A stretch of DNA of 24,273 bases from Akkermansiaceae bacterium UBA5689 (GTDB lineage Bacteria > Verrucomicrobiota > Verrucomicrobiia > Verrucomicrobiales > Akkermansiaceae), in NCBI GenBank assembly GCA_002420305.1, contig DIHT01000059.1, positions 1-24,273 on the forward strand. Reading direction: 5' to 3'. Below are positions 22,201 to 24,273 of the stretch, in pieces (within the stretch, counting starts at the first letter, position 1; each line of letters starts with the position of its first letter). Both the position numbers and the translations under genes were made by a program. The notes beneath the pieces were generated by a model that saw only the letters and a list, made by a program, of their open reading frames with translations, did no database searches and was not told where the DNA came from.

Positions 22201-24273
22201 AACTGTCGCTGCAAGCGTCAGCGCAGGAGACGTCATCGACCTCGTTCTCACCCCTCAGGGACTGACCAACAGCACCGACGGCAGCGATGGCTCCGCCAAC
22301 AGCCTGATCATCGAAGGAGACTTTGACGACGACGGATCAAGCGATCTTGCGGAATATACCGCGGGAACCGATCCAACTAACGCAGACTCGGACGACGACG
22401 GACTCCTTGACGGAGCCGAAGCTATTGCCGGAACGGACCCTGCCAATGCAGACACTGACAGTGACGGACTCCTCGATGGAGAGGAAAATACTGGCGGAAC
22501 TAACCCAACTCTCGCCGACTCCGATGGTGACGGCCTGGCAGACGGCCAAGAGCTGGCCTTCGGCAGTGATCCAACCGACGCGGCATCCCTTCCGTTTGCC
22601 CCAATCGTGCAGCCTTCCTTCGTGCCAATCAATGAGCAGGACACCACGGTTGCACCCCTCCTCGTTGACTTCAACTCGACCAGCCAGGACGGCGGACCAC
22701 ACCCTCAGGCTGGTTACCAGTCCTATGATGCGGGTCATGAAGTCGCAGGTGACTTCGTCACCCAGTCCTTCGAAGCCTTCGGAACCTCTATCGATGTAAC
22801 CCCTGCGTGGCCTAACACCACCGACAACAGGGTCCAGCAGATGATCGACCGCGGTGCAGGTAATGACAACAACTGGGACAACGCCAACGGCGATGTCGAT
22901 CTCCTCACCGACTGGATCGGAATCGACACTCGCACTGGCAATGGCGGAAACGGTAACTGGGACGGCGCTGACGCCGGCACCCCCACCTACATCACCCTCA
23001 GCCTCGGCGGCCTCCCAGCCGGAACCTACGGATGGACCTCATTTCACCACGATACGGAGAACGTCCACACCAACTTCCAGATCGAGGTTTCCACCGACGG
23101 TGGCGCCAACTTCACCAACCTTGGACAGGAATTTTACCAGTCCGACAGCAGCCCAGGTGGAAATCCCGACTCTAACGCCAATGCAGGCGGTGGGGTTCGG
23201 ACCGGACCTAATGCAAGCGCCCTCGATTCTACCGTGTCATTCGATATCACCTCCAACGGAGCAGATGATGTGGTTTTGCGCTTCGCCCCTCTCTCCGGCG
23301 CACTCGGAAGTGCGGTCCACAACCAACTTTTCGCGATCAACGGTTTCCAGATCAGCGCCCCTGCAGTGGACCCCGTCTACGGACCTGACTTGGCAAACGC
23401 TGGTGTTGATTACCAGGAGAACAAATACAACGGCGGCGTGATCTTCAACGGTCAGGCTGAGGCCAACTACAACGTGCACCTGTCCGGCAGCCCGGCACCG
23501 AACTCCTCGGTGACTGCGATCGCTCCATGGACGAGTCACGGTGGTGGCGGAAACTTCTCCACCCGGAACAGCGCGTTTGTTGACGGTGGCGGTGACAACT
23601 TCACCCTGCGTTACAACGGCTACCTCGACATGAGGCTTTATCAGGCAGGTGAATACACCATTCACCTCCAGTCCGATGACACGAACTACTTCGTGATGAA
23701 CACCGTGGACGGCACCGTGGTTGTCAATGATCCAAGCTGCTGTGGCGAAATCACACAGGCTTTCACCATTAGCGTCCCAGGGATCTTCCCGTTCGACAAC
23801 GTGTTTGGCGAGCAGGGCGGCGGTGAGTGGACCGACGTGGCCATCAGCGGACCGGGCATCCCCGGGATCGTGGCCCTCGGAGACACCGAGAACGGCAGCC
23901 CACCGGTTTATGTTATCGGCGCAGAGCAGCCCGATACCGATGATGACGGCATCTTCGACGCTGAAGAGTCCGCACTCGGCACTGACCCAACTCTCGCCGA
24001 CACCGACGGTGACGGACTTGGGGACGGTCAGGAAGTCGCTGGCGGAACGAGCGCTCTTGTTGCCGACACGGACGGTGACGGCCTGAACGATGGAGACGAA
24101 GTTGCTTTGGGCACTGACCCCACCGCCTCGAACGCTCTGATCGCTGTGGACGCAACCGACCTTGATCTGGCTGACGGCGAAGTCGTTGCAGGTCTCACCA
24201 ACTCAGGCACCGCTGGCGACTTCTCCACCCTGATTGGAACTGTGGAGACCGCTAGCCACTCTGCCAACAACGG
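19280..24273 (+). CDS. Giant secreted protein with thrombospondin-3-like calcium repeats and duplicated PA14-like modules (C-terminus beyond the window)
   Basis: The frame is open from the ATG at 19280 to the window edge, giving at least 1664 residues. A signal peptide MKVHNVLAALFCAVLMATPLLA is followed by an unknown beta-rich domain (about 24-225). Five groups of DxDxDG(L)xD...E repeats, as in calcium-binding thrombospondin type 3 segments, lie at about 19967-20300, 20765-21085, 21700-21735, 22318-22590 and 23930-24125. Between them sit:
- a PPC-like beta domain (about 359-470);
- a PA14-like module (623-804);
- a module starting GFSNVQGQDGWQHGY (about 838-1010);
- a jelly-roll-like module (about 1121-1363);
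- a second PA14-like module (1367-1547).

The composition is acidic with almost no Cys except a CC pair in each PA14-like copy. It is probably a cell-surface or extracellular adhesin or matrix protein; the function is not known. Confidence 0.88.
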   Translation, partial: MKVHNVLAALFCAVLMATPLLAQHTPERVLYRRTSDIPGNDFGGALPGNVDLQAPFGELDDGSTLVTNINIDREGEVGAGLSLAGDNFDLVFVMQFYDDDGVFSFTENFDDRVKVVATPIAGSTDLTETGASQEHSNTGWNARTYGNYDFGAGGWFNANIWLTEDGGGAQSAADIGFGYFNGTSTNTADFGGIGYAGTFGVSSGAPAAFDTDANGESWGVYLNAADLSIDTDGDNIPDAIEEIYFPGDLTQLGAGDFDADGVNDPDEYVDGTDPTEADADNDGSNDGQEKAAGTDPANPDTDGDGLLDGVETGTGTFVDANDTGSNPLAADSDGDGLADGNELVLAAQAPVATAPTNPGGTGESAEQAISLGRIAPGLLSVDTAGSAVGDTELGLYAADGSLLASNDDSPLGLQSVVQGDLAAGTYYLAAGAYDTVFQTDFDAAAPAGVADSFSVNVRLGAFDAASTIVATATGTNDAGAIWFTAEIASAPTYDPNVDDSNSDFDNDGAALSAEIAAGTDPQDDDSDDDTLLDGAELTAGTNPLSNDTDGDGLGDAVETGTGTLVDANDTGTDPTLADTDGDGSTDSYEIDQGFDPNDANSTPVIPVVQPSFVPINEFVPNAYAPDLTQNGLNYQENHYPGGVIVNNQAEGNYNDHVSGNPTPLRSFDAIEPLASHGNGGGQISNRNRPWLDGGGDNFSVRINGYLDMSGFNPGTYNIHLGADDTNYFIMDTADGQVLAQHNCCPQNQTTAFTITVPGLFPFDNVFGEQGGGDWYDVGISGPGINGIVALGDTENGSPPVYPLGIDATDSDADGLIDAWELAQNGIDDLSQLSGALANSITGFSNVQGQDGWQHGYRNVTLDGGGTDYETGDFIQFPEDAWRGENSHWRLAPGGAPWTLLAAEDTHPNGANSAPNEEMWTVRRWTADADENVIINWTTRKANPNNDGVTGAVHVNGVRVDSATIAGNDTTGVSRTVAASVSAGDVIDLVLTPQGLTNSTDGSDGSANSLIIEGDFDDDGSSDLAEYTAGTDPTNADSDDDGLLDGAEAIAGTDPANADTDSDGLLDGEENTGGTNPTLADSDGDGLADGQELAFGSDPTDAASLPFAPIVQPSFVPINEQDTTVAPLLVDFNSTSQDGGPHPQAGYQSYDAGHEVAGDFVTQSFEAFGTSIDVTPAWPNTTDNRVQQMIDRGAGNDNNWDNANGDVDLLTDWIGIDTRTGNGGNGNWDGADAGTPTYITLSLGGLPAGTYGWTSFHHDTENVHTNFQIEVSTDGGANFTNLGQEFYQSDSSPGGNPDSNANAGGGVRTGPNASALDSTVSFDITSNGADDVVLRFAPLSGALGSAVHNQLFAINGFQISAPAVDPVYGPDLANAGVDYQENKYNGGVIFNGQAEANYNVHLSGSPAPNSSVTAIAPWTSHGGGGNFSTRNSAFVDGGGDNFTLRYNGYLDMRLYQAGEYTIHLQSDDTNYFVMNTVDGTVVVNDPSCCGEITQAFTISVPGIFPFDNVFGEQGGGEWTDVAISGPGIPGIVALGDTENGSPPVYVIGAEQPDTDDDGIFDAEESALGTDPTLADTDGDGLGDGQEVAGGTSALVADTDGDGLNDGDEVALGTDPTASNALIAVDATDLDLADGEVVAGLTNSGTAGDFSTLIGTVETASHSANN
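21146..21691 (+). repeat. PA14-like coding module, copy 1
   Basis: This 182-residue unit of the giant secreted protein runs from YAPDL to PPVYPLG. It shares well over half of its residues with the unit at 23378-23920, by eye. Shared landmarks are YQEN, GGVI, DGGGDNF, NGYLDM, DDTNYF, a CC pair, FPFDNVFGEQGGG and ALGDTENGSPPVY. The DDTNYF region resembles the core of PA14 carbohydrate-binding domains; that assignment is tentative. Confidence 0.8.
23378..23920 (+). repeat. PA14-like coding module, copy 2
   Basis: This 181-residue unit runs from YGPDL to PPVYVIG and is homologous to the unit at 21146-21691. A 40-nt stretch is identical between the copies (21555-21594 and 23784-23823), while most other codons differ at the third position. 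The CC pair is kept in a different local context (PSCCGE here, NCCPQ in copy 1). Confidence 0.8.

Noticed and set aside
19967..24125. The DxDxDG coding repeats as a tandem DNA satellite or CRISPR-like array
   Set aside because: Period and spacing are irregular and the DNA is diverged at third positions. The repetition exists at protein level as calcium-binding loops.
1..24273. tRNA, rRNA, prophage or insertion sequence genes
   Set aside because: No cloverleaf with a TTC arm, rRNA core sequence, transposase motif or terminal inverted repeat was recognised on reading both strands. I could not run a covariance-model search.

Overview
The window looks like a chromosomal segment of a Verrucomicrobiota (or closely related PVC-group) bacterium. 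The basis is the gene content: a CotH-kinase protein with lamin-tail and chitobiase C-terminal modules, a very large secreted protein with thrombospondin-3-like calcium repeats, and an FG-GAP/ASPIC-UnbV lipoprotein. This is inferred from domain content; there is no rRNA, tRNA, CRISPR or insertion sequence here to fix the taxonomy. At least eight genes end in TGA, so TGA is a normal stop codon in this genome.

Positions 1-3115 (minus strand) carry an Fe-S themed group: miaB (two [4Fe-4S] clusters), a membrane protein of unknown function, a Fur/PerR-type regulator and the start of sufC, which runs off the left edge. A perfect 7-1-7 inverted repeat of PerR/Fur-box type sits just upstream of the regulator, over a probable extended -10 promoter. 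This suggests that the regulator controls itself and the suf genes behind it. Positions 3256-8219 (plus) hold a XerC/D-type tyrosine recombinase and a 1307-residue secreted CotH protein. Positions 8279-9088 (minus) encode a lipoprotein. Divergent from it, 9266-12225 is an ABC-2 exporter operon (ATPase, permease, TPR-like partner), preceded by a tiny coupled leader ORF. Next come a metallophosphoesterase (plus), a secreted alpha/beta hydrolase (minus) and a MutT-type Nudix hydrolase (plus).

The most interesting locus is 15051-18809. It reads as one 1252-residue lipoprotein (FG-GAP propeller, ASPIC/UnbV, TlpA-like redoxin with CDMC, TPRs) interrupted by a single in-frame TGA at 16920-16922. The frame stays open for 628 further sense codons, and the known domains continue across the TGA. 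Immediately downstream the RNA can fold into a bacterial-SECIS-like hairpin with a 6-bp GC-rich stem and a GUU loop, 18 nt after the TGA. I read this as a candidate selenoprotein of a type I do not recognise from known selenoprotein families. A nonsense mutation or sequencing error remains possible.

A 470-bp non-coding region then leads to a giant secreted protein (19280 to beyond the right edge, at least 1664 residues). It is built from DxDxDG calcium-binding repeats, jelly-roll-like modules and two copies of a PA14-like module of about 182 residues, each with a Cys-Cys pair.
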